DNA from: Tardiphaga robiniae
GTDB taxonomy: Bacteria > Pseudomonadota > Alphaproteobacteria > Rhizobiales > Xanthobacteraceae
Assembly: GCF_013359755.1 (NCBI RefSeq)
Contig: NZ_JABMCJ010000063.1
Span: forward strand, 45,640 to 109,639
Length of the DNA: 64,000 bases
Reading direction: 5' to 3'
The translations under genes and the position numbers were made by a program. This document shows, in pieces, positions 41,217 through 49,457 of this stretch. Each line of letters begins with the position of its first letter. Within the stretch, counting starts at the first letter, position 1. The notes below the pieces were generated by a model. It did no database searches. It saw only the letters and a list, made by a program, of their open reading frames with translations, and was not told the DNA's origin.

Positions 41217-41570
41217 CTATGGCTTTAAAGCCCCAGCACGGTTTTGCTTTAATGCCGTGACTGCTGCATCCAGCTTTTTACGAGAGTTTCCGATCTCGCG
41301 AAGTAGTTGGCCCGCCTCCTCTAGCGAGAGACCATGTTTGAAGGCCAAGAAGTCGACGGTGTATCCGGAGTCAGAGGCGGTCTCCACGATCTCGTTGCGG
41401 GCCAAAGCTGCTGGCTTGGAGCGCAATCGACTAGCAAACCGCGTTGCGTCCGCTTGCCGAGCAAAAGATCCCGCCATTAATTTAGTTTTACCGGTCGACC
41501 AACGGGCTTCGATCGCAAACCGATCGTCAGCCAGTCGGCGAATTGAGTATTCAGGATCCCCAACACCCAT
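41217..41570 (-). CDS. hypothetical protein with helical C-terminus
   Basis: 117 aa from the ATG at 41570 (GGGGG ahead): MGVGDPEYSIRRLADDRFAI, RFASRLRSKPAALARNEIVE, GLSLEEAGQLLREIGNSRKK, LDAAVTALKQNRAG. The second half has an HTH-like stretch (FKHGLSLEEAGQLLREIG), which may be DNA-binding; this is weak. No family known. Confidence 0.6.
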   Translation of the reverse strand: MGVGDPEYSIRRLADDRFAIEARWSTGKTKLMAGSFARQADATRFASRLRSKPAALARNEIVETASDSGYTVDFLAFKHGLSLEEAGQLLREIGNSRKKLDAAVTALKQNRAGALKP

Positions 41571-41797
41571 GCACGCCCCCACCAGTCCGAGAGTACAGTT
41601 TTAAGCCACGTCGTCCGACCAGCGGGCGACCTTGCAGATGTCTAATCTCGGCTGGCTACCCGTACAGGAAAACCCTCCACCGTTCTGTGACATACTTCAC
41701 ACGTATGCGCGTGCTTTCAATGACGATGGCGGCGATGACGGTTGTAGCACTCATTGCGACCGCGGTATTCTTGCTGTCAGTGGCCTGGCTCTAGGCA

Positions 41798-41911
41798 TCA
41801 CAAGAGCAGTAAGGGCAAGCCCAGCACCAGCAGGAAAATGACGAGGACGCCAAGTCCTAGATTATCGTCGCCCTTTACTTCTCTTGAAGCCGTCGGTTCG
41901 ACCGTCGACAT
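41798..41911 (-). CDS. 37-aa single-TM microprotein
   Basis: ATG at 41911: MSTVEPTASREVKGDDNLGL, GVLVIFLLVLGLPLLLL. A polar start and one strongly hydrophobic C-terminal helix. The GDDNLGLGVLVIFLLVLGLP pattern is familiar to me from Bradyrhizobium microproteins, which supports coding, though it cannot be confirmed here. Confidence 0.55.
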   Translation of the reverse strand: MSTVEPTASREVKGDDNLGLGVLVIFLLVLGLPLLLL

Positions 41912-42019
41912 TCTTCAGCCTGACAATAAGCCAGCCACTTATCGACGAGCCATCCAATGCCCCTCTGCTGGCGCCTTAGTGAGATTTGATTTCCACCCAT
42001 CACCATCGTTATGGCCTCT

Positions 42020-42265
42020 CTACGAGGCCGCTTGAAGCGTGCGCGCTTCGAGAGCTTCCATGTATTGAGCAATGGCTCTGTTTGAGAGTAGCAAGCGGCT
42101 CCTTACTCCCTGCCGGATCATGGTTTCAACCGAGTGGAGTAGAGTGTGCGAGCAGAACTCTGCGTCCTCGATCTCGCCTGCCCGTTCCAGATAATCCCAT
42201 GCAATCTGAATCGCCTCTTCGATGAGGACAGCGATGTGAACCAGTTGGCCAGGATTACTTCTCAT
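42020..42265 (-). CDS. small helical hypothetical protein
   Basis: 81 aa: MRSNPGQLVHIAVLIEEAIQ, IAWDYLERAGEIEDAEFCSH, IRQGVRSRLLLSNRAIAQYM. Entirely helical by pattern, soluble, no known domain. Its neighbours to the right (42625-43515, same strand) are also small helical proteins. Confidence 0.65.
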   Translation of the reverse strand: MRSNPGQLVHIAVLIEEAIQIAWDYLERAGEIEDAEFCSHTLLHSVETMIRQGVRSRLLLSNRAIAQYMEALEARTLQAAS

Positions 42266-42360
42266 GCCTATTCAAACGGCACGAATGGGTTTCGTTCCCC
42301 ACAAACGGGGAACACACGATGAAACCAGAGGTTACGAACATATAAATGAAAGGACAGACC

Positions 42361-42537
42361 ATGAGCGACGAGAAAACAAACCCGCCAAGCGATGACGACC
42401 GCCACAAGCAGGACTGGGGTAAGCAATCACAGAGTAACGAGCCCTGGAAACAGAACGCTCAGAAAACCACCGACCCAAGCCTGCCGGATACGCCAAAGCC
42501 GGACTTGGAGAAGTGGAAAGACACCAACACCCACTGA
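42361..42537 (+). CDS. 58-aa hydrophilic low-complexity protein
   Basis: MSDEKTNPPSDDDRHKQDWG, KQSQSNEPWKQNAQKTTDPS, KPDLEKWKDTNTH. AAGGA stands 7 bases before the ATG. Rich in D, K, N, P, Q and T, with regularly spaced Trp, and probably disordered. A hairpin follows directly. Confidence 0.75.
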   Translation: MSDEKTNPPSDDDRHKQDWGKQSQSNEPWKQNAQKTTDPSLPDTPKPDLEKWKDTNTH

Positions 42538-42545
42538 CCAATAAA

Positions 42546-42579
42546 GCCCGCCGCACCGGAGGACTCCAATGCGACGGGC
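42546..42579 (+). terminator. hairpin after the 58-aa gene
   Basis: GCCCG-C-CGCA and TGCG-A-CGGGC pair with one mismatch around a 14-base loop, starting nine bases after the stop codon at 42537. No T run. Confidence 0.5.
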
Positions 42580-42624
42580 CTTCGAAGCCGCGTTGGGGTG
42601 CGGCCTCATAGATTGAATGTGAAG

Positions 42625-42921
42625 TTACCGGAAACGTTCCGGGTGCGACCAGCGACCTTCCATGCCGCCGGAGAGACGATCGTGGTTTTCTTTCACGATC
42701 GCTCTGAGGTCAGCGCAGACGGCTGATTGGGATGACCCGGCCGCAAGATCAAGGAACGCCTGACCGAAGGCTTTCGTCTTTTCACGGACCATCAGATCAG
42801 CTTCATCCCATGCGGCCGATCCCCCAAGCATAAAAACTTGCATACGTAATGCGACGACCCGGCTCGCTTCGAAGCCGAGAAGGGAAGCTTCGGTCATTGC
42901 GACGAGAGTAGATGCAAACAT
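42625..42921 (-). CDS. helical hypothetical protein
   Basis: 98 aa: MFASTLVAMTEASLLGFEAS, RVVALRMQVFMLGGSAAWDE, AFGQAFLDLAAGSSQSAVCA. Amphipathic helices with a phasin-like look, but no certain match. Same strand and spacing as the next two genes upstream, so possibly one operon. Confidence 0.65.
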   Translation of the reverse strand: MFASTLVAMTEASLLGFEASRVVALRMQVFMLGGSAAWDEADLMVREKTKAFGQAFLDLAAGSSQSAVCADLRAIVKENHDRLSGGMEGRWSHPERFR

Positions 42922-42980
42922 GATGGCTCCAATGGCGATAGCTCCCGCTCTAAACGGACGGGATCACGTTGGAACACCGC

Positions 42981-43334
42981 CTATCGAGCATCGTTCCCCG
43001 GCAGGGGCGTAAGTTGCCCCGCGGCTGAAACGTCGCGCGCCGCATTCAGCGCTGTAACGGTGATCTCTCGAAGCTGATCCCGCGGAAAGTTCAGCCGAAG
43101 CATGGCTTGGAAGCCGAGTTCGTAGTTTCCAAGAAGCTCCTGCTCAAGCACATGCGCGATTGCTTCCATCTGAGTGTCGGAAGATGTCGGATCTGGAACG
43201 ACGCTTACCGGCAACGCTTTGATGATATGGCCTGCGGCGAGGACCGTCTCAGCCATCAAGACACCTATTTGAACGTTCAGCGCGCCTAGTTTCAGCAAGC
43301 CGTCGACAATTTCGCGTGCGGGATCGTAATTCAT
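42981..43334 (-). CDS. helical hypothetical protein
   Basis: 117 aa: MNYDPAREIVDGLLKLGALN, VQIGVLMAETVLAAGHIIKA, FQAMLRLNFPRDQLREITVT. Soluble, helical. Its ATG overlaps the TGA of the broken gene upstream (ATGA), which shows past translational coupling. Confidence 0.68.
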   Translation of the reverse strand: MNYDPAREIVDGLLKLGALNVQIGVLMAETVLAAGHIIKALPVSVVPDPTSSDTQMEAIAHVLEQELLGNYELGFQAMLRLNFPRDQLREITVTALNAARDVSAAGQLTPLPGNDAR

Positions 43335-43515
43335 CTGTCTACCAATGGCGCGTCCCGTATGACCTTTGCCAAAATGTCCAATGGTCGGCCGGGCTTGCGG
43401 CCCTCGTCGATCGCTGAGCTGACTCGGTCGGCGGCGTCCTTGACGCCATCGATGACGACATTTTCAAATCTTCGGCTCGCTCAGCAGCCGGGGGGGGGGG
43501 CGTTTCGTCAGTCAT
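43331..43515 (-). pseudogene. 61-codon gene with G11 run and a one-base frameshift
   Basis: ATG at 43515 with GAGGTGA ahead: MTDETPPPPAAERAEDLK. The proline codons come from an 11-base homopolymer (G at 43490-43500 on the plus strand). The sensible continuation lies in another frame: FENVVIDGVKDAADRVSSAI, DEGRKPGRPLDILAKVIRDA, PLVDR, TGA at 43331. The 185-base span lacks one base for 61 codons plus stop, fitting loss of one T in GATTTGAAAATG. The TGA overlaps the next ATG. Confidence 0.65.
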
Positions 43516-43576
43516 TTCGTGATCACCTCGCTGCAATGGTGATCTGGCGCGGCAATTCAGTATAATCCAGCCGCCT

Positions 43577-44275
43577 TTAACTCCTGTTGATTTCCGTCAA
43601 ATGCTTGATCTGTTTCTCAAGTGTTCCCTGATTTTCAAGTAGTCGTTTCGTGACAAGACGCAGGAAGAAAAAGCCAAACGTTGGATTCTGAAAATAAAGT
43701 TGCTCGACTTGCGCATAGCTGACCACGAGCATCTCGCCGGCCTCGGTGCATTTGAAAGTCTGGCTTCGCGCATTGCAGGGAGACACCAACCCGAGCTCAC
43801 CGACGATGTCGCCAGGCCGGATATTGAGGCCCAACTCCACAAGGCGATAGTTTCCACTCATCACAAAAAATATGGCGTCCGCGATATCTCCCTTTGCAAA
43901 GATCGTCGCACCGCTAGTGTAATGATGCGACGTGGTGAACGACTTGATCCATTCCATTGACAGATCGCCCTCCGACGCCACCTTCACCTTCGTGATAAGC
44001 CGCATCATCTGAAGAAGCCGGAAGGAGTTGAGCGGCAATAGCACGGAATGCAGCAACAGTTGTGGATACGATGACGTCAAGATTCCATAAGCAATGAAAA
44101 TACAGTTGGCGACAATGCCCACGGCGCGTAGCGGGATCATGTTCCGCATCGAATAGGTTGTGATCGTGAGCGCCGCGGCGAGGTAACCGAAAGCATCCCC
44201 GCTCGTCATAAATCCGTATAGGTGATCGGTTGCCGTCGATCCGCTAACCGAAAGAATTTCAGAGATTGATGACAT
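43577..44275 (-). CDS. membrane protein with C-terminal cyclic-nucleotide-binding domain
   Basis: 232 aa. The N-terminal part (about 25-95) has three hydrophobic segments (AFGYLAAALTITTYSMRNMI, RAVGIVANCIFIAYGILTSS, QLLLHSVLLPLNSFRLLQMM) resembling the YgjV/MtN3-like half-transporter fold. The C-terminal part (about 110-220) is a cNMP/CRP fold: TSGATIFAKGDIADAIFFVM, GLNIRPGDIVGELGLVSPCN. The phosphate-binding cassette GELGLVSPCNARS is incomplete (Arg after N-A, not the canonical RxA order), so nucleotide binding is uncertain. Confidence 0.85.
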   Translation of the reverse strand: MSSISEILSVSGSTATDHLYGFMTSGDAFGYLAAALTITTYSMRNMIPLRAVGIVANCIFIAYGILTSSYPQLLLHSVLLPLNSFRLLQMMRLITKVKVASEGDLSMEWIKSFTTSHHYTSGATIFAKGDIADAIFFVMSGNYRLVELGLNIRPGDIVGELGLVSPCNARSQTFKCTEAGEMLVVSYAQVEQLYFQNPTFGFFFLRLVTKRLLENQGTLEKQIKHLTEINRS

Positions 44276-44524
44276 TTGTCCGCCCTGATTTCGCGGCTGA
44301 CGGCTAGATCGTCAGAATGAAAGAGGCCACCGACTTAGGACCGCGCCGCTGGATTCGCCCACCAAGCGGCAGTTGGATCAATACCACGCGGAGCTACTGG
44401 AACGACTTTCACGGCTCGATGAAACAATCGCCGGTCTCATCCCTTTAGAAACTATGGGCGGGAGCGGTGGCCGCTGACGTCCAGTCGGCGTAAGAGCGCA
44501 ACCGCGGAATCGCCTTGCAGAAAC

Positions 44525-47500
44525 TCACCACGCATACCGCACCACGCCCTTGCCGGCGTAGCTGCGCGTGACATCCGAGAACTCGCCTTCAAAGGTGCCG
44601 GCGACCGCCCATCCGTTCGTCCACTTCATCTCCGCGGATGCGGTCGTCAACGCAGCATCGCGCGCCTGCGTCGCGCCGTTCACGACGAAGCTCGCACCGG
44701 GCAGCGTCTGGAACGTCGCCGAAGCGAAACGGTCGGCGTTGAAATCGTGCGCCCATGCGACGCGGCCGCGCAGCGTCAAGATCGCATCCGTCACGGCAAA
44801 CGACTTGTCGGTGCGGAAGCCGAATTCGCTGCGGGTGCTGATCACCGTCTTGCTGGCATAGGCCAGTGCGAAGGTGTTGGCGCCGCCGCCGGCGGTCTCT
44901 GCATAGGGCGGCAGATCGAGTGCTATGACCTGCGCCGCGGCATAAGGCGTGAGGCCGACGCCTGATAGCCACGGCATCAGGGTTCGGTTGCCGCCTTCGA
45001 TGCGACCGGAATAACTGTTGGCATTGAACTGGGCGCGCAGCCGATCGCCGCCGACAACCCGATCGGTGGTGATATCCTGCCAGCCATAGGCGGCGGCTGC
45101 GGTGACGTAAGCCGAACCGACCGTATGACGCACGAATGCACCGGCCTGGAACAGGTCGCTGCGGCCCGAGCCGCCGTTGGCCACCGAGAAGTTGGTGCCG
45201 CCGCCAGCCAGCGAGAAACCCGCCACGGTGTTTGGCGAGAACCGGTAGTCGGCGCCGACCGCGACGCCGCCGATGCTCGACCGGGTGTCGTTCGAGCCGA
45301 CCACCGTGTTGCCGTCGGTGTTGCGCGAGCCGCCGAAGCCGGCCGCCCACACGTTCCAGCGCTCCTGGAACCCCGGCGCCATCGGCGGAGCCTTGCGATA
45401 GGTCGCGGCCAGTGCATCGCTCGGAGCGCGCTTTGCGGCGTAGGCCAATGTTTCGTCCGCGTACCCCACCGCGCCGGCCTGCGTACCGCGGCCTGCGCTG
45501 AACGGATCGGTCATCACGCCCATGAACTGGGTCATGGCGTCGAAGGTGGTCTGCTGGGCGCCGGTGGCTGTCTCGCCGGAAGCTTGAGACAGGCCGCTTG
45601 CGGACATGTTGGCGAAAACCGCGGGAATGCCGCCGGTGCTGTTGAAGAAATTGGTCAGCGCGTCGCCGACGTTTCGCTGGTTGGTGTTCAGGCCGCCTGG
45701 AATGCTGAAATCCAGAATCAGACCGAGATACACATTGTTGGCATCGTAGCTCAGCGTTGAACTGTAGTTTGACGGCGCATTGTATGTGGACACCGAGGGC
45801 GAGAAGGTGCCGCTGATGCCGCCGGTCGCGGTAAGGATCTTGTACGTCTTTTGCACATAGGCGCCGTCGGCGTACACGACGAACGCGGTTGCGCCGCCAA
45901 GTGTGGCCGTGCCGGTGACATTGGCAAACGTCGACGTACCTGGAGTGACGGCAACTGTATAGAATGCACCGGACTGGAACGCGAGATTGCCAGCAATCTT
46001 CGTTGATGAGCCCGGTACGGTGAGATCACCGGCAGACATCACGAAGGAAATCGTGCTGTTGCCGCCCGTTACAGTGCCGGCGCCGCTCAGGTTGGAGAAC
46101 GTCTGGTTGAAGCCGTTCAAATCCAGGGTCGCGCCGGCTGACACGTCGACTACTCCAAAAGGTCCAAATGCGCCGGCAGATCCGGCCCGCAACGTGCCGG
46201 CGCTGACATAGGTCGTACCCCAGTAAATGTTCGTCCCCGCCAGCTCCAGGGTGCCGGCGCCGGTCTTGGTAAAGCCGAAGCCGTTCCCGAGAGGCCCGAC
46301 CACGTTTGAGATCACGCCTTGCAGGACGGTCGTCGTTCCCGCTGCGATGTCGAAGTTGGGATTGCCGCTCGTCACAAATGTGAGGTTGTTGGCTAGCGTG
46401 GTATTGGCCGTGACGGCCAACGTTCCGCCATCGAACATCTTGATCTGTTTATTGCCGCTGCCCAGGTTGACGCCGTTCGCAATGGACAACGTACCCGCTT
46501 GGATAGCGACGTCACCGGCAAACGTGTTGGTTCCGGACAGCACCAGAGTGCCGGCGCCGGCTTTCGAAATGAACCCGCTGCCGGTAATCATTGCAGCGAG
46601 CGTTGCGTTGGTCGATTGGGCAAGGGTGAGCGAGCTGCCCCCGAGGTCGATATTTCCAACGAGGCCATCGGTCGGATTGCCGAGTGTCAAGGTGTTGGCG
46701 CCACCTGCGAAGCTGATCGCATTGGCCCGTGTTATGCCGTCACCATTCAGTCCGCCCTGGATCGTCCCGCTGTTCAAGATCGTGATGTTAGTACCGGAAA
46801 TACCGGCACCCCCTGCGCCGTTGGCGCCATTGCCGGCGCCGCCCACGCCTCCGGCGCCGCCCGCGCCGCCGCTCAACAGCGAGCCTGTCTCCACATTCAC
46901 CGTTCCGCCGGCGGCGAAAAACGCGCCGGCTCCACCGTTACCGCCCGAACCGCCGAACCCGGTTGCGCTCGATCCGCCAGTACCGCCGGCACCGGCAATC
47001 CGCTGAGCACTGAACGCGACATTGTAGGTGGCATTTCCGGACAACGCTAAACCGGCACCGCCCGTTCCGCCTCCGCCTCCGCCTCCGGTGCCGTTTCCAG
47101 CACCACCGTTACCTCCGGCGCTTCCCGTGAAGCCTCCGCCACCGGTGGAAACAGATGTGCTGCCGTAGTATATATTGAAGCCGCCGCCGCCGCCCGCACC
47201 GCCGTCGCCCGCGGCTGCACCGGCGGCGCCATCTCCCGCTGAAACGTTGGCCTGGGTCGCACCCGCGCCTCCCGCGGCACCACCACTTCCAGCACCGCCA
47301 GCGCCGCCCGCTGTACCCGGTCCCTGTGCGTTCCCTCCAGATCCGCCACCGCCGCCGCCGCCGCCCCCACCTGCATTGGGAGAGCCGAAAATCCCGGGAT
47401 CTCCCGTTCCACCCGACAAATCATCGGCGCCGCCGCTGCCTGCCCCTAATGCGCCCGTTGCTCCTTCTCCGCCCGTACCACCATCCGCGCGCGCGGGAGC

Positions 47501-47641
47501 GCCGCCGACGCCGCTGGCGATCGTCACGACGGACAGTGACAGCCAGAGCGCGGTGCTTCTGAGAAAAGCGCTGCGAAGATGCGGCTCTCCAAATGTAGGG
47601 TTCGTGGTCTGCTTCGTTGGCGACCCGAGCTTGAACTTCAT
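44525..47641 (-). CDS. autotransporter with Gly-rich passenger
   Basis: 1038 aa, type Va. A long signal sequence (about 1-51, TALWLSLSVVTIASGVGGAP, then ARADG) is followed by a Gly/Ala-rich stretch to about residue 280 with GGAGGxGG repeats. Then come beta-helix repeats of the autotransporter-associated kind (GAGTLVLSGTNTFAGDVAIQ; GTLELAGTNIYWGTTYVSAG). The C-terminal barrel begins near residue 775 (RWNVWAAGFGGSRNTDG) and ends GKGVVRYAW with the required terminal aromatic. The passenger should be exposed on the cell surface as an adhesin-like fibre. A LuxR gene is divergent. Confidence 0.93.
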   Translation of the reverse strand: MKFKLGSPTKQTTNPTFGEPHLRSAFLRSTALWLSLSVVTIASGVGGAPARADGGTGGEGATGALGAGSGGADDLSGGTGDPGIFGSPNAGGGGGGGGGGSGGNAQGPGTAGGAGGAGSGGAAGGAGATQANVSAGDGAAGAAAGDGGAGGGGGFNIYYGSTSVSTGGGGFTGSAGGNGGAGNGTGGGGGGGTGGAGLALSGNATYNVAFSAQRIAGAGGTGGSSATGFGGSGGNGGAGAFFAAGGTVNVETGSLLSGGAGGAGGVGGAGNGANGAGGAGISGTNITILNSGTIQGGLNGDGITRANAISFAGGANTLTLGNPTDGLVGNIDLGGSSLTLAQSTNATLAAMITGSGFISKAGAGTLVLSGTNTFAGDVAIQAGTLSIANGVNLGSGNKQIKMFDGGTLAVTANTTLANNLTFVTSGNPNFDIAAGTTTVLQGVISNVVGPLGNGFGFTKTGAGTLELAGTNIYWGTTYVSAGTLRAGSAGAFGPFGVVDVSAGATLDLNGFNQTFSNLSGAGTVTGGNSTISFVMSAGDLTVPGSSTKIAGNLAFQSGAFYTVAVTPGTSTFANVTGTATLGGATAFVVYADGAYVQKTYKILTATGGISGTFSPSVSTYNAPSNYSSTLSYDANNVYLGLILDFSIPGGLNTNQRNVGDALTNFFNSTGGIPAVFANMSASGLSQASGETATGAQQTTFDAMTQFMGVMTDPFSAGRGTQAGAVGYADETLAYAAKRAPSDALAATYRKAPPMAPGFQERWNVWAAGFGGSRNTDGNTVVGSNDTRSSIGGVAVGADYRFSPNTVAGFSLAGGGTNFSVANGGSGRSDLFQAGAFVRHTVGSAYVTAAAAYGWQDITTDRVVGGDRLRAQFNANSYSGRIEGGNRTLMPWLSGVGLTPYAAAQVIALDLPPYAETAGGGANTFALAYASKTVISTRSEFGFRTDKSFAVTDAILTLRGRVAWAHDFNADRFASATFQTLPGASFVVNGATQARDAALTTASAEMKWTNGWAVAGTFEGEFSDVTRSYAGKGVVRYAW

Positions 47642-48121
47642 AACTTAACTCCAAAACGCCAAGCGCATTTGCTTTCGACAAGAAGTCCCGTCAGACGCCT
47701 CGAAAGAGCGGTGGCAAAACGGCTAACCCGGTCTTACGAATAGCCAGAGAATCGCAGCGCCACGGAGCTGACTCGCAGCGGGAGACGAATGCGCATAAGG
47801 AAATCCGGTGCGCCTATGACGTCAGTGCACCGTCATTTCAGCTTTAGTATTTTTCGTGTGGGAGTGATTTCGTGCAAGACGATGAAAGAGCCGGGAGACC
47901 ATGGTCTCTCCGTCCTGGCTTCGGCTGGCATTTCACGCCGGCTCGCGCCCGCGTGCGCATCGTTATATCCCCCATATCGGCACGGTGAGGGAATCCGTCT
48001 TCCCAGCACCCGCACTGAATATCGCGCTACCTGATGCGTCTGAGAACCACCTAGAAAGGTGGTTCGGCGTGCTTTATGTATGCCCGCGCAGGCTCGGCTT
48101 CCGGCACAGATTGGGAATGAC
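47642..48121. other. divergent regulatory region, no gene seen
   Basis: 480 bases between the autotransporter and the LuxR gene, transcribed away from each other. Frames here overlap on both strands but lack ribosome sites and protein-like composition. It should hold both promoters. Confidence 0.4.
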
Positions 48122-48919
48122 ATGCATCTCTCCACGGATCCCACCGATCCGCACAATCAAGAAGTCTATGCACTCTGGGATCAGCTGGCCGAGTTCTCAG
48201 TCGCCGACGGCGACGCCGCGCTGACACACCTGCTGTCCGCACTGCGAACCATGTTGTCGGCACGCAATGTGCTATGGGGCGTGGTCGTGCGATTGCCTTC
48301 GCCGAAGCGGGCCGATCCCTTGCTCGGCTGGCGTCCGCGCCTCGTCAGGGTGCTGGACCCGATGCCGGCGGTGGCGGCTTCAGTCCAGAAGCAGTACGAT
48401 ACACTCTGGTCCGACGACGTCGACCTGTCTCAAATCCTTTCCATGTCGGGCGATGAACCGTTCCGCGTCCGCCTGCTGTTTGAAACGCTTCCGCCGGAAT
48501 GGTTCGAGGGCAAGCACTATCGGCGGCACTATCTGGACGTCGGCTTCGCCGACAGCATTTCCGTGCGCGTTGCGCTCAATGACGACGTGAGGATTCGCCT
48601 GTTCGTGTTTCGCGATGCGCAGGCACCCCGCTTTACGGTGCAAGACGGCCAGCGTCTAGGCTTCGTCATGCGCGCCTTGAGATGGTTCCACCGAGAGCAA
48701 TTGCTCAGCCACGGTCTGCTCATCGCCAACGCGCCCCTCACACCCGCCGAACGCCGGGTGTTGCTCGCACTGCTCGACGGGGGCACGGAAAGCCGGATCG
48801 CGCAGAAGCTCGACCAAAGTCCGAACACCACGCATTTCCACGTCAAATCGATCTACGCCAAGTTCGGCGTGCGCAATCGCCCGTCGCTCTCTGCGCTCTG
48901 GCTCGGCAAGCTACGATAA
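48122..48919 (+). CDS. LuxR-family regulator
   Basis: 265 aa from the ATG at 48122. The N-terminal two thirds are an unassigned sensory domain (EVYALWDQLAEFSVADGDAA, NVLWGVVVRLPSPKRADPLL). The C-terminal HTH reads LTPAERRVLLALLDGGTESR, IAQKLDQSPNTTHFHVKSIY, AKFGVRNRPSLSALWL, a GerE/LuxR type. It faces the autotransporter gene and may control it. Confidence 0.88.
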   Translation: MHLSTDPTDPHNQEVYALWDQLAEFSVADGDAALTHLLSALRTMLSARNVLWGVVVRLPSPKRADPLLGWRPRLVRVLDPMPAVAASVQKQYDTLWSDDVDLSQILSMSGDEPFRVRLLFETLPPEWFEGKHYRRHYLDVGFADSISVRVALNDDVRIRLFVFRDAQAPRFTVQDGQRLGFVMRALRWFHREQLLSHGLLIANAPLTPAERRVLLALLDGGTESRIAQKLDQSPNTTHFHVKSIYAKFGVRNRPSLSALWLGKLR

Positions 48920-49107
48920 CGACGGGGCGAAACCAGACCGGCTACACCGTTGACACTCTCGCCACTGAGGCGCACGCACTCTACTTGTGGGACAAGGTGT
49001 CAAGCTCTGGGAGTGACGCGGGCCAAAATGGCGGCATGGGAACGTTATGATCTGCGGGCCGTTCGTTCATCCATGGCGGCAAGGTGCGGCCACAAGGATG
49101 TTGTCCG

Positions 49108-49266
49108 ATGCCAGCCGATCAAGAAACAGTCGTCGCCCCGCACGAAACGCCACAGACTGATCACACTCCTGCCCACGCCAAAATGCTAACAATAGGCCTC
49201 GTCGTTTGGCTGCTCGTAGGCGGGTTAGCGGTGCTCGGCGCATACGCGTTTCTGCTTCGAGGTTGA
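49108..49266 (+). CDS. 52-aa single-TM small protein
   Basis: MPADQETVVAPHETPQTDHT, then KMLTIGLVVWLLVGGLAVLG and YAFLLRG. AAGGA lies nine bases before the ATG. A polar N-terminus and one C-terminal helix. No family. Confidence 0.5.
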   Translation: MPADQETVVAPHETPQTDHTPAHAKMLTIGLVVWLLVGGLAVLGAYAFLLRG

Positions 49267-49352
49267 AGCCGTCCCTGGACCGAGAGCAGAGCCGAGCCCG
49301 TGCTTCTTCGCTGTCCTGCTGCCACTTTGACGCTCTCCCACCAACGGCTGAA

Positions 49353-49457
49353 ATGGCGAGCACGAAAGCAGACAGTCGGTTAGCAGTGTTTTGTCTCGTG
49401 TGTTTCGCTATCTTGATAGCGGGCATCATGGTGGAGAAATACTGGGATTGCTCTTAG
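49353..49457 (+). CDS. 34-aa single-TM microprotein
   Basis: MASTKADSRLAVFCLVCFAI, LIAGIMVEKYWDCS. One helix with a charged end; no clear ribosome site. Its stop overlaps the 3' end of the convergent outer-membrane gene by 4 bases. Confidence 0.4.
   Translation: MASTKADSRLAVFCLVCFAILIAGIMVEKYWDCS

Noticed and set aside
44345..44477. Short plus-strand frames upstream of the autotransporter end (one reading RQLDQYHAELLERLSRLDET, another starting at ATG 44317)
   Set aside because: Two overlapping frames are equally plausible and neither has a clear ribosome site; not enough to call a gene.
45125..47050. Plus-strand proline-rich frames opposite the autotransporter
   Set aside because: They are the complement of glycine codons in the passenger, which reads as proline and alanine; no ribosome sites.
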